A DNA stretch of 7,384 nt from Massilia sp. (lineage in GTDB: Bacteria; Pseudomonadota; Gammaproteobacteria; Burkholderiales; Burkholderiaceae_D). The stretch is from positions 1 through 7,384 of the forward strand of contig DOUW01000233.1 of NCBI GenBank assembly GCA_003520365.1, read 5' to 3'. Both the position numbers and the translations under genes were made by a program. The notes beneath the pieces are model-generated. The model searched no databases and was not told where the DNA came from. It saw only the letters and a program-made list of their open reading frames with translations. Shown here piece after piece: positions 1-5,525 of the stretch. Positions within the stretch are counted from its first letter, which is position 1; the number at the start of each line of letters is the position of its first letter.

Positions 1-348
1 CTCGGCTTCGGCAACGGCGGCGCGCCGCTCACCTGGGAGTTCGAGGGTGCCGGCGGCAAGGCGAGCGTCGGGCTCGACACGGCGCTGGCGGCCAACAGCA
101 GCCTGGCCCTGAATGCCGCCATGCTGGGCGGCGCCGGCATCGCGCTGCTGCCGGCCTATGTGGTGGACGAGGACCTGCGCCGCGGCGCGGCCGTGCAGGT
201 GCTGCCGGCACTGAGGCCGACAGGCTTTTCCGGCGACCGGGTGTATGCGGTCTACCTCGAGAACCGCTTCCTGCCGCCGAAGGTGAGGGTGTTCATCGAT
301 TACCTGCTCGAGACCATCGGGCCGCAGCAGCCGCCGCAGCAGGGCTGA
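1..348 (+). CDS. LysR-family transcriptional regulator, 3' part only
   Basis: The reading frame is open from the first base and ends at TGA 346-348, giving the last 115 residues of a protein whose start lies outside the window. The stretch resembles the C-terminal half of a LysR effector-binding domain. It has a 'LALNAAMLGGAGIALLPAYVVDEDLRRG' type block near residues 38-62, then 'VLPAL', then 'VYAVYLENRFLPPKVRVFIDYL'. This is the classic LTTR ending, in which the last helix begins with proline-lysine-V-R. The winged helix-turn-helix that would bind DNA is not visible, so the target cannot be read. It is convergent with the SDR gene, which stops 42 bases further on, so there is no evidence that it regulates that gene. 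The family call is secure; the specific function is unknown. Confidence 0.88.
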   Translation, partial: LGFGNGGAPLTWEFEGAGGKASVGLDTALAANSSLALNAAMLGGAGIALLPAYVVDEDLRRGAAVQVLPALRPTGFSGDRVYAVYLENRFLPPKVRVFIDYLLETIGPQQPPQQG

Positions 349-361
349 GCGGCCGGCAACC

Positions 362-380
362 GCCGGCGGCATGCGCCGGC
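362..380. terminator. GC-rich hairpin between convergent genes, possible bidirectional terminator
   Basis: A perfect 7-bp stem (GCCGGCG pairing with CGCCGGC) encloses a 5-base loop, GCATG, in the 42-base gap between the LysR stop and the SDR stop. The hexamer GCCGGC occurs three times in this gap (352-357, 362-367, 375-380), so alternative pairings exist. There is no T-tract on either side, so it does not meet the standard for an intrinsic terminator. Its position between converging genes is the main argument for a transcription-end role. Confidence 0.4.
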
Positions 381-390
381 AACGGCGTCC

Positions 391-1134
391 TCAGACAGCG
401 AGGAAGCCGCCGTCCACGAAGAGTTCGTCGCCCGCAACGAAGCTGCTCTCCTCCGACGCGAGGAACAGGACCGCGCGTGCGACCTCGTCCGGGTCCCCGA
501 TGCGGCCGAAGGGCGTCATTTGCTTCAATCCGTCTTCAGCGCCTGGATTGGCATGCAGGTAGCTGCGCATTGCCGGAGTCAGGATCATGCCGGGAGAAAC
601 CACGTTCACGCGGATCCCCCGGTCCTTCAGGTCGGTGGTCCAGGTGCGTGCGAGCGAACGGATGGCCGCCTTGGTGGCGCTGTACATCGACAGGGCGGGA
701 AAACCCTTGCTGCCCGCACCGGATCCGGCAAGGACGATACTGCCGCCAGCCTGCATGAGCGGCAAGGCCTTTTGCACGGTGAACACCGTGCCTTTGACAT
801 TCGTGTCGAACAGACGATCGATGTGCCCTGCCTCGATCCGGCCCAGGGGCGCCGACTCGGAAATGCCCGCATTGGCGAACACGACGTCGAGACGCCCATG
901 GTCGTTCCCGATGCGTTGGTAGAGCCGATCAAGGTCTTGTTCGCTGCATACATTGCCCTGGATGCCGACCGCGCCGTGGCCGATCTCCGCGGCCGCCTCG
1001 TCCAGGCGGCCTTGCCGGCGCCCGGTGACATACACGTGCGCGCCTTCGGATGCGAAACGCTTTGCTGCGGCCAGGCCGATCCCATCGCTGCCGCCGGTAA
1101 TGGCAACGACCTTGTTCTGGAATCTCGTCATCAT
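391..1134 (-). CDS. Short-chain dehydrogenase/reductase (classical SDR)
   Basis: This is a 247-residue classical SDR oxidoreductase, the normal length for the family; it is expected to be cytosolic and to act on an alcohol or ketone substrate that cannot be deduced here. Visible motifs are the Rossmann glycine motif TGGSDGIG (residues 13-20), NAG (88-90), Asn112, Ser138, and the YxxxK pair Tyr151/Lys155, so the catalytic tetrad is complete. The sequence after beta-2 is TGRR with no acidic residue, which favours NADP(H) (inference). It ends in the typical 'FVDGGF' tail. Two ATGs lie in tandem (1134 and 1131). AAAGGA sits 3 nt before the first and 6 nt before the second, so the true start may be 1131 (246 residues). 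The frame stays open upstream to an ATG at 1269, but those 45 codons lie mostly within repeat copy A and should not be counted. The divergent TetR gene is the probable regulator. Confidence 0.92.
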   Translation of the reverse strand: MMTRFQNKVVAITGGSDGIGLAAAKRFASEGAHVYVTGRRQGRLDEAAAEIGHGAVGIQGNVCSEQDLDRLYQRIGNDHGRLDVVFANAGISESAPLGRIEAGHIDRLFDTNVKGTVFTVQKALPLMQAGGSIVLAGSGAGSKGFPALSMYSATKAAIRSLARTWTTDLKDRGIRVNVVSPGMILTPAMRSYLHANPGAEDGLKQMTPFGRIGDPDEVARAVLFLASEESSFVAGDELFVDGGFLAV

Positions 1135-1151
1135 GCGTCCTTTCGATATTA

Positions 1152-1325
1152 AGAACCTATCCCGGTAGGGAGTGAGTCGTTGCTGACGCGCCTGCCAAGC
1201 GGGTGCTGCGTTGCTCGTCGTTGCATGGCTCGCCATGCGGCCTTCTCGCGCCTTGCCCGCGCTTGCCATGCATCGCCGACGCGCATGTCGCCATCAACTT
1301 CCTCCTCCCTACTGGGATAGGTTCT
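1152..1325 (-). repeat. MITE-like structured intergenic repeat, copy A
   Basis: A 174-bp non-coding element with 20-bp terminal inverted repeats: AGAACCTATCCC at 1152-1163 continuing to GTAGGGA at 1171, and its complement at 1306-1325, with one mismatch in 20. A second copy lies at 3654-3811. Shared internal blocks include GCGTTGCTCGTCGTTGC (1208-1224), CTCGCGCCTTGCCC (1245-1258) and TGCCATGCATCG (1264-1275). An internal 7-bp hairpin (arms GCATGGC and GCCATGC) spans 1223-1238. TA occurs at both boundaries (1150-1151 and 1325-1326), compatible with a TA target duplication as in IS630/Tc1-mariner-type MITEs, although the TA at the right edge overlaps the inverted repeat. No transposase is encoded. 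The strand is given as minus because the element lies in the leader side of the minus-strand SDR gene; this is a convention, not proof of transcription. Confidence 0.85.
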
Positions 1326-1347
1326 AAGTGGAGGATTGCTCCACTTA
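1325..1347. promoter_or_regulatory. Perfect palindrome, probable TetR-family operator
   Basis: Two 9-base arms, TAAGTGGAG (1325-1333) and CTCCACTTA (1339-1347), are perfect complements separated by GATTG. The site lies between divergent SDR and TetR genes and overlaps the promoter boxes of both, which is where a TetR repressor usually binds. Further symmetry lies next to it: GGAGGAT (1330-1336) is matched by ATCCTCC (1360-1366), and GGAT-GT-ATCC (1354-1363) is a small perfect palindrome. This could indicate two operator sites. That the neighbouring regulator binds here is inference. Confidence 0.6.
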
Positions 1348-1351
1348 TAAT
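1346..1351 (+). promoter_or_regulatory. Probable -10 box for the TetR gene
   Basis: TATAAT is a perfect sigma-70 -10 hexamer, 41 bases before the TetR ATG, in a short AT-rich island inside GC-rich DNA. No good -35 is visible: at 18-base spacing the sequence is TTCTAA, and part of it belongs to the right end of repeat copy A. Insertion of the element may therefore have replaced the original -35 region. Confidence 0.5.
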
Positions 1352-1375
1352 ATGGATGTATCCTCCGTTTAGCAA
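1347..1375 (-). promoter_or_regulatory. Probable sigma-70 promoter for the SDR gene
   Basis: Read on the minus strand, TTGCTA (1375-1370, 4 of 6 to consensus) and TATTAT (1352-1347, 5 of 6) are separated by exactly 17 bases. Transcription would begin near 1340, inside the palindrome at 1325-1347, so a bound repressor would block it. The message would carry about 205 nt of leader, including the whole of repeat copy A, before the SDR start codon. Confidence 0.45.
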
Positions 1376-1392
1376 GCAGATAGTGAAAGCGC

Positions 1393-1950
1393 ATGATGGA
1401 AAAAGACACGCCACTTCGGGCCGATGCCCGGCAAAATCGCGAGCGCATTCTGGCGGCTGCCGAAGAAGTGTTCAAGGAGCAGGGGAGCGGGGCTTCGCTG
1501 GAAGCTGTCGCCAAACGCGCCGGCGTCGGCATCGGTACCCTTTATCGACGCTTCGCCACACGCGACGCTTTGCTGGCCGCGACCTACAGCGACCGGCTCC
1601 TGGCGTTTGCGCAGACCTGCCGTGAAGAAGCGGCGGCGCTCGATCATGGCAGTGCGCTACGCGCTTATGTCGAAGGGCTGGTCGTGCACATCAACGTCTA
1701 CCGCGGGCTGGCGGCGTCGATCGGCATGGTGCTCCAGAGCGGCACGCCGGGCTGCGCGGCAATCGGCGAGGTGGGCGCAGCACTGCTTGCGCAAGCGCAG
1801 GCCAGCGGTGTCGTGCGCGCCGAGGTCTCGTTCGACGACCTCGTCTACCTGATCACCGCGGTGGCGCTGGCCGTCGAGAACGAAGGCGGATCGCCGTCGC
1901 GCATCGCACAACGCGTCGGCCTGTTTTTCGATGGCGTGTACAGCAGGTAG
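1393..1950 (+). CDS. TetR/AcrR-family transcriptional regulator
   Basis: A 185-residue protein of normal TetR length. The N-terminal DNA-binding domain covers roughly residues 10-60. 'RERILAAAEEVFKEQG' forms helix 1, and the helix-turn-helix is 'SLEAVAKRAGVGIGTLYRRFATRDAL' (about 35-60), a textbook TetR_N signature. The remaining ~125 residues are helical and form the ligand/dimer domain; its pattern reminds me of the SbtR-like C-terminal group, but that is not certain. ATG also occurs at 1396, and the purine-rich stretch GTGAAAG before 1393 is only a weak ribosome site for either start. It is divergent from the SDR gene across a 258-base gap holding a palindromic operator candidate, so autorepression together with control of the SDR is the likely arrangement (inference). 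The inducer is unknown. Confidence 0.93.
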   Translation: MMEKDTPLRADARQNRERILAAAEEVFKEQGSGASLEAVAKRAGVGIGTLYRRFATRDALLAATYSDRLLAFAQTCREEAAALDHGSALRAYVEGLVVHINVYRGLAASIGMVLQSGTPGCAAIGEVGAALLAQAQASGVVRAEVSFDDLVYLITAVALAVENEGGSPSRIAQRVGLFFDGVYSR

Positions 1951-1990
1951 CCTGGCACGTCCCCCTACCGAACCTGCCTCATCCACGATC

Positions 1991-2020
1991 CTTGATATAG
2001 TTTTACTAATTTATCGGAGA
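1991..2020 (+). promoter_or_regulatory. AT-rich leader with ribosome binding site for the small membrane protein
   Basis: Bases 1991-2014 are distinctly AT-rich compared with both sides and contain TTGATA (1992-1997) and TATAGT (1996-2001). These overlap, so they cannot be the two halves of one promoter, and I cannot assign a -35/-10 pair. GGAG at 2016-2019 lies 7 bases before the ATG at 2027 and is a good Shine-Dalgarno sequence; it decides that start over the ATG at 1931 inside the TetR gene. Confidence 0.4.
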
Positions 2021-2026
2021 TCGATC

Positions 2027-2179
2027 ATGGAGGAAGCTGTGAAAAACGTGGATGTGAAAGTCACCGTGGATGTGCGCGTCGATCCGCTCGGCGTCGCCGT
2101 GTTCTTTGCGTCGGTTGCTGCGACGCTGTTCTTCCTCAAGAAGAACGTCAAGAGCGTGCCGCAGACCTCGGCGTCATAA
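2027..2179 (+). CDS. Small single-pass membrane protein of unknown function
   Basis: A 50-residue protein that I do not recognise. The first ~20 residues alternate valine with charged residues (VDVKVTVDVRVD), a pattern suited to a beta strand or an exposed ribbon. Residues about 19-37 (DPLGVAVFFASVAATLFFL) form one hydrophobic segment. Two lysines follow, then a short polar tail ending PQTSAS. The positive charge after the segment suggests N-terminus out and C-terminus in, but the signal is weak. Support for a real gene is the good GGAG site 7 bases upstream, the AT-rich promoter-like leader, a clear TAA stop, and a transmembrane pattern unlikely in a chance frame. It stands alone, 76 bases after the TetR stop, and converges with the MATE gene 37 bases later. 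No function can be assigned. Confidence 0.7.
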   Translation: MEEAVKNVDVKVTVDVRVDPLGVAVFFASVAATLFFLKKNVKSVPQTSAS

Positions 2180-2216
2180 AGCGCGTCAATCCCGGAGGAG
2201 GCAAGCGGCCGGCAGC

Positions 2217-3641
2217 TCAGCGCAGACTGCCTTCCTCCACCATCGTCTCCTTGGCCACCTCGGCCACCTGCCTGTCGTCCTCGGTCAGCCGCACCGTCTT
2301 CCAGCTGCCGCGCGCAAACCACGCCACCGACACCAGCGCCACTGCGACGTTCGTCACCGGGAACGACCACCACAGTCCATCCGGTCCCAACGCAGTGTGC
2401 TTCGCCAGCACGTAGGCAAGCGGGAACTGGATCATCCATTGCGACACCATCGCGATGATCATCGCGCTCAGCATGTTGCCCGACGCGCGGAAGGCCGACA
2501 CGATGCACAGCTGGATGCCGATCCCGCCCCAGGCCAGGCACATGATGCGGATGAAGTGGGCGCCGCCGGCGATCACCGCCGGGTCGTCCGGAATGAAGAA
2601 GCGCACCAGCCACGGCGCGCACAGCCAGGCGGCGCCGCCCAGCAGCGTCAGCAGGACGAAGCTGGCGCAGGTGCCGAGCCAGGTGATGCGCTCGGCACGC
2701 GCCGTATTCCCGGCGCCGATGTTCTGGCCGACCAGGGTCGCCACCGCCATCGCGATGCCCATCACCGGAATCGTGATCACCTGCAGGATGTTCGAACCGA
2801 CGCCATACGTCGCTATCGCCAGCGTGCCGAAGCTGGCCACCAGGAAGGACATCACCATCAGGCCCAGCGCGCGCGTCGACAGCTCCACCGAACCGGGAAG
2901 GCCGAGGAAGAAGGCGCGTTTCAGGTATGCCGGATCGGGCCTGAACCCGCGCCACGCCAGGGCAATGCCATGCCGCCCACGCAGGAATACCAGCATGCCG
3001 AGGCCAGCGGCGAGGGCCTGCGTGACCAGGGTGGCGTAGGCCGCGCCCATCACGCCCTGGCCGGGGATCGGCCCCCAGCCGAAGATGAACAGCGGATCGA
3101 GCACGAAGTTCAGCAGCACCGTGCCGGCGACGATCATCAGCGGGATGCGGGTCTGGCCGACGCCGCGCATCAATGCCTGGAACATCGCGTACATGAAGAC
3201 GAACAGGATGCCGACGAACGACACGCGCAGGAAACCCAGCGCGCCGCTGTAGACATCCGGCGCCACGCCGAGCAGATGCAGCAGGGTGGGTGCGAGCACG
3301 AAGCCGATCGCCCCGAACACGATCGAGGTGATCACGACCATCAGCATGGTCTGCGCCGCCACGTGGTTGACCATGTCCTGGCGCCCGGCGCCGATGTATT
3401 GGGCGGCCATGGTGGCGCCGGCCATCGCCAGGCCGGAGCCGAGCGCGATCACCAGGAAGGTGACGGGGAAGCTGACCGAAATCGCCGCCACCGCCGATGC
3501 GCCCAGGCGCCCGACCCAGAAGGCATCGGTCAGCTGGTAGCCGGTCTGCAGCAGGTTGGCGAGCATGATCGGGATCGCCAGCGTGACGAGGGCGCGCGGA
3601 ATCGAGCCTTCGAGGAAGAGGGTCTTGCGGTCGGTTTTCAT
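2217..3641 (-). CDS. MATE-family multidrug/toxin efflux transporter
   Basis: A 474-residue inner-membrane protein with the length and twelve-helix hydrophobic pattern of MATE exporters, which expel cationic drugs or metabolites using Na+ or H+ gradients. The first MatE repeat shows 'TDAFWVGRLGASAVAA' (residues about 38-52, with the conserved Asp39) and 'LLNFVLDPLFIFGWG..GVMGAAYAT'. The second repeat shows 'LAIATYGVGSNILQVITIPVMGIAMAVATLVGQNIGAGN', equivalent to the first-half 'GATMAAQYIGAGR'. A charged cytoplasmic tail follows the last helix. Substrate and subfamily cannot be decided. The ATG at 3641 is forced by an in-frame stop 12 nt upstream, but no Shine-Dalgarno sequence precedes it and repeat copy B begins just 12 nt away. 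It may be read through from the rhomboid gene, but the 207-base gap, mostly repeat, makes this uncertain. Confidence 0.94.
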   Translation of the reverse strand: MKTDRKTLFLEGSIPRALVTLAIPIMLANLLQTGYQLTDAFWVGRLGASAVAAISVSFPVTFLVIALGSGLAMAGATMAAQYIGAGRQDMVNHVAAQTMLMVVITSIVFGAIGFVLAPTLLHLLGVAPDVYSGALGFLRVSFVGILFVFMYAMFQALMRGVGQTRIPLMIVAGTVLLNFVLDPLFIFGWGPIPGQGVMGAAYATLVTQALAAGLGMLVFLRGRHGIALAWRGFRPDPAYLKRAFFLGLPGSVELSTRALGLMVMSFLVASFGTLAIATYGVGSNILQVITIPVMGIAMAVATLVGQNIGAGNTARAERITWLGTCASFVLLTLLGGAAWLCAPWLVRFFIPDDPAVIAGGAHFIRIMCLAWGGIGIQLCIVSAFRASGNMLSAMIIAMVSQWMIQFPLAYVLAKHTALGPDGLWWSFPVTNVAVALVSVAWFARGSWKTVRLTEDDRQVAEVAKETMVEEGSLR

Positions 3642-3653
3642 GACATCATGCTA

Positions 3654-3811
3654 AGAGCCTATCCCAGTAGCCAGGAGTCGCTCCTGACGCGCCTGGCAAG
3701 CATGGGCGGCGTTGCTCGTCGTTGCGTGACCCGCCACGCGGCCTCCTCGCGCCTTGCCCAAGCCTGCCATGCATCGTCATGAGCTTCCCCCTGTCTGCTG
3801 GGATAGACTCT
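3654..3811 (-). repeat. MITE-like structured intergenic repeat, copy B
   Basis: A 158-bp relative of copy A, in the same orientation and about 80% identical by eye. The termini AGAGCCTATCCCAGTAG (3654-3670) and the complement at 3795-3811 match at 15 of 17 positions. Shared blocks are GCGTTGCTCGTCGTTGC (3709-3725), CTCGCGCCTTGCCC (3746-3759) and TGCCATGCATCG (3765-3776). The main length difference is about 15 bases absent after 3776. Internal hairpins are GCGTGAC/GCCACGC (3724-3739) and AGGAG-TCG-CTCCT (3673-3685). TA lies at both edges (3652-3653 and 3811-3812), and CTAAG occurs at both ends. It fills most of the 207-base gap between the rhomboid stop and the MATE start. Confidence 0.83.
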
Positions 3812-3848
3812 AAGCCAACGCGGCCCGGCATGATGTACGGTAGCGCCC

Positions 3849-4892
3849 TCAACCTTGACGATGCTCCGGCACGTGGATCGAGCGCGCCAGCAGGTGTCCG
3901 GCCAGCCAGCCGCCGACCAGGCCGCCGATGTGGGCCGCGTTGTCGGTGTGCGGATAGATGAAGCCCATCCATAGGCTGAACAGCAGGAAGGGCAGCAGCG
4001 AGGCGCGCAGTTCCTTCACCACCGTCGGCGGCACGCCGCTGTTCTCGCGGCCGAGGAAGGCCAGCAGGCCGCCGATGATGCCGAAGATCGCGCCCGAGGC
4101 GCCGACGCTGTTCACCTGCGGGTTCCACAGCACGCTGGCGATGCTGCCGGCCAGGCCCGACAGCAGGTACAGGCCGGCGAAGCGCACGCTGCCGAAGATG
4201 CGCTCGGTCAGGCGCCCGACCTGCCACAGCGCCAGCATGTTGAAGCCCAGGTGCAGGATGCCGCCGTGCAGGAACATCGCGGTGAACAGGCGCCACCATT
4301 CGCCGCGCAAGGTGCGCCGGCCGAAGTTCGACCCCCATTCCACCAGCTGCTGCGCCTCCATGATCGAGGCCACGTTCGGCCGGATCTCGAACAACTGGCG
4401 CAGCGGGCCCTCCAGCGCGGCCTGGTAGCGCTGGCGCGCCAGCCACATCAGGAAGAAGATGCCGATGTTCGCGACCAGCAGCCCCCAGATCACCGGCGTC
4501 GACGGCGTCCAGTAGTCGATCCGGTCGTGGAAGACCTCGTTCTCGGCATGGGCCTGGGCAAAGGAGGCGGTCTGGCGCTTCGGCAGCAGGGCGACGATGC
4601 GGTCGGCAGTGGCGGCGTCCAGCACGCTGAACCCGACCGTCAGGTCTTCCTTTACGCCGAGCACGTCGAACCAGACGTCGCTGCCGCTGGCATAGGCGTT
4701 GACGATGTCGACCATGCGCAGGCGCTGTTCCTGGCGCTGCGGCAGCCGGAACGAGCGGTGGCGGCTGCCGCGCACGGTGACGAAGTCAGCGCCGATCTCG
4801 ATCGTGCCTTTGCCGCGGAACTGGAAGGGATTGCTCGGCCAGTTGGACCCGGCCATGTAGAAACGAACCGCGAAAACGTGGGGACCCGCCAT
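3849..4892 (-). CDS. Rhomboid-family intramembrane serine protease with extra N-terminal domain
   Basis: A 347-residue membrane protease expected to cut transmembrane segments within the inner membrane. The catalytic core is complete: HxxxN with His214/Asn218 (oxyanion region), GASG with nucleophile Ser266, and His321 in 'HIGGLVGGWLAG'. The rhomboid domain with its helices occupies about residues 130-338, including 'RGEWWRLFTAMFLHGGILHLGFNM'. The first ~125 residues are soluble, rich in strand-like segments ('GTIEIGADFVTVRG', 'SDVWFDVLGV'), and resemble a PH-like fold; that is only an impression. ATG 4892 is chosen because AAGGA lies 7 nt before it, overlapping the stop of the adenosyltransferase. 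A more distant in-frame ATG (4952) would overlap that gene by 50 bases. The 10-nt gap indicates co-transcription and translational coupling. The substrate is unknown. Confidence 0.92.
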   Translation of the reverse strand: MAGPHVFAVRFYMAGSNWPSNPFQFRGKGTIEIGADFVTVRGSRHRSFRLPQRQEQRLRMVDIVNAYASGSDVWFDVLGVKEDLTVGFSVLDAATADRIVALLPKRQTASFAQAHAENEVFHDRIDYWTPSTPVIWGLLVANIGIFFLMWLARQRYQAALEGPLRQLFEIRPNVASIMEAQQLVEWGSNFGRRTLRGEWWRLFTAMFLHGGILHLGFNMLALWQVGRLTERIFGSVRFAGLYLLSGLAGSIASVLWNPQVNSVGASGAIFGIIGGLLAFLGRENSGVPPTVVKELRASLLPFLLFSLWMGFIYPHTDNAAHIGGLVGGWLAGHLLARSIHVPEHRQG

Positions 4893-4902
4893 GCAGCAAT
4901 CC

Positions 4903-5457
4903 TTAGCCGCGCTTGCGTTCGTGGTTCCACAGCACGTCGCTGCCGCCGGCAAAGCGGTTCAGCACGCGCGCCAGCACGAACATCAGGTCCGACAGGCGGT
5001 TCACGTACTGGCGCGGCTGCGGATTGATCGTGTCTTCCTTGGAGAGCGCGACGATGGCGCGTTCGGCGCGCCGGCACACGGTGCGGCAGACGTGGGCGGT
5101 GGAGGCGGCGCGCGAACCGGCCGGCAGGATGAACTCCTTCAGGATCGGCAGGTCGGCGTTGTACTTCTCGAGCAGGCCGTCCAGGCGCGCCACGTGTTCG
5201 TCCTTGATCATCTGGTAGCCGGGGATGCACAGCTCGCCGCCCAGGTCGAACAGGTCATGCTGGATCGAGACCAGTTCCTCGCGCATCTCGAGCGGCATGT
5301 CCTCGCACAGCAGCAGGCCCACGAAGGAATTGAGCTCGTCGACCTCGCCCAGCGCATGGATGCGCGCACTGTCCTTGCCGGTGCGGCTGCCGTCGCCGAG
5401 GCCGGTGCTGCCGTCGTCGCCGGTGCGTGTGGCGATTTTTGAAAGTCGATTGCCCAT
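4903..5457 (-). CDS. pduO: Cob(I)yrinic acid a,c-diamide / cob(I)alamin adenosyltransferase, PduO type
   Basis: A 184-residue cytosolic enzyme that transfers the 5'-deoxyadenosyl group of ATP to the cobalt of cob(I)alamin, producing adenosylcobalamin. PduO/MMAB-type signatures are plain. The N-terminal ATP-binding stretch is 'TRTGDDGSTGLGDGSR' (residues 10-25), followed by 'GEVDELNSFVGLL', 'RTVCRRAER' (125-133) and 'NPQPRQYVNRLSDLMFVLAR' (145-164, including Asn153, Arg154 and Asp157). Length is normal. ATG 5457 gives the usual family N-terminus; the in-frame ATG at 5502 would only add hydrophobic residues encoded by the promoter region. The ribosome site (TGGA, 7 nt upstream) is weak. The gene heads a minus-strand unit with the rhomboid gene and is divergent from glcD. 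No cobalamin riboswitch is seen in the 74-base gap. The symbol refers to the family type, not to a propanediol operon. Confidence 0.93.
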   Translation of the reverse strand: MGNRLSKIATRTGDDGSTGLGDGSRTGKDSARIHALGEVDELNSFVGLLLCEDMPLEMREELVSIQHDLFDLGGELCIPGYQMIKDEHVARLDGLLEKYNADLPILKEFILPAGSRAASTAHVCRTVCRRAERAIVALSKEDTINPQPRQYVNRLSDLMFVLARVLNRFAGGSDVLWNHERKRG

Positions 5458-5511
5458 GATTATGTCCAGCCTATAAAAAAAGATAGCCCGAGGATACGAC
5501 AAAACGATGTA

Positions 5512-5525
5512 ATTGTGCTTACAAT
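5512..5525. promoter_or_regulatory. Small inverted repeat and -10-like box before glcD
   Basis: ATTGT (5512-5516) and ACAAT (5521-5525) are perfect complements separated by GCTT. The TTGT-N4-ACAA form is close to the TnGT...ACnA half-site pattern known for GntR/FadR-type regulators, a class that includes the glycolate regulator GlcC; that link is inference. The right arm lies within TACAAT (5520-5525), a 5-of-6 match to a -10 box. The spacing would put the transcription start at about the glcD ATG. The shared 74-base intergenic region must also hold the promoter for the minus-strand adenosyltransferase. Confidence 0.4.

Noticed and set aside
2070..3782. A 570-codon open frame on the plus strand opposite the MATE gene
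   Set aside because: Its translation is arginine/histidine/glutamine-rich low-complexity sequence typical of an antisense frame in GC-rich DNA; the minus strand encodes a clear MATE protein.
1152..3811. Strand polarity of a repeat-encoded RNA from G-U versus A-C mismatches
   Set aside because: The internal hairpin and one TIR position of copy B favour the minus strand, but other TIR positions in both copies and the second hairpin favour the plus strand, so there is no consistent direction.
4893..4952. Upstream ATG at 4952 for the rhomboid gene
   Set aside because: It would overlap the adenosyltransferase coding region; ATG 4892 has a good AAGGA ribosome site at 7 nt.
5458..5502. Upstream ATG at 5502 for the adenosyltransferase
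   Set aside because: The family N-terminus matches the ATG at 5457, and the extra residues would come from the AT-rich intergenic promoter region.
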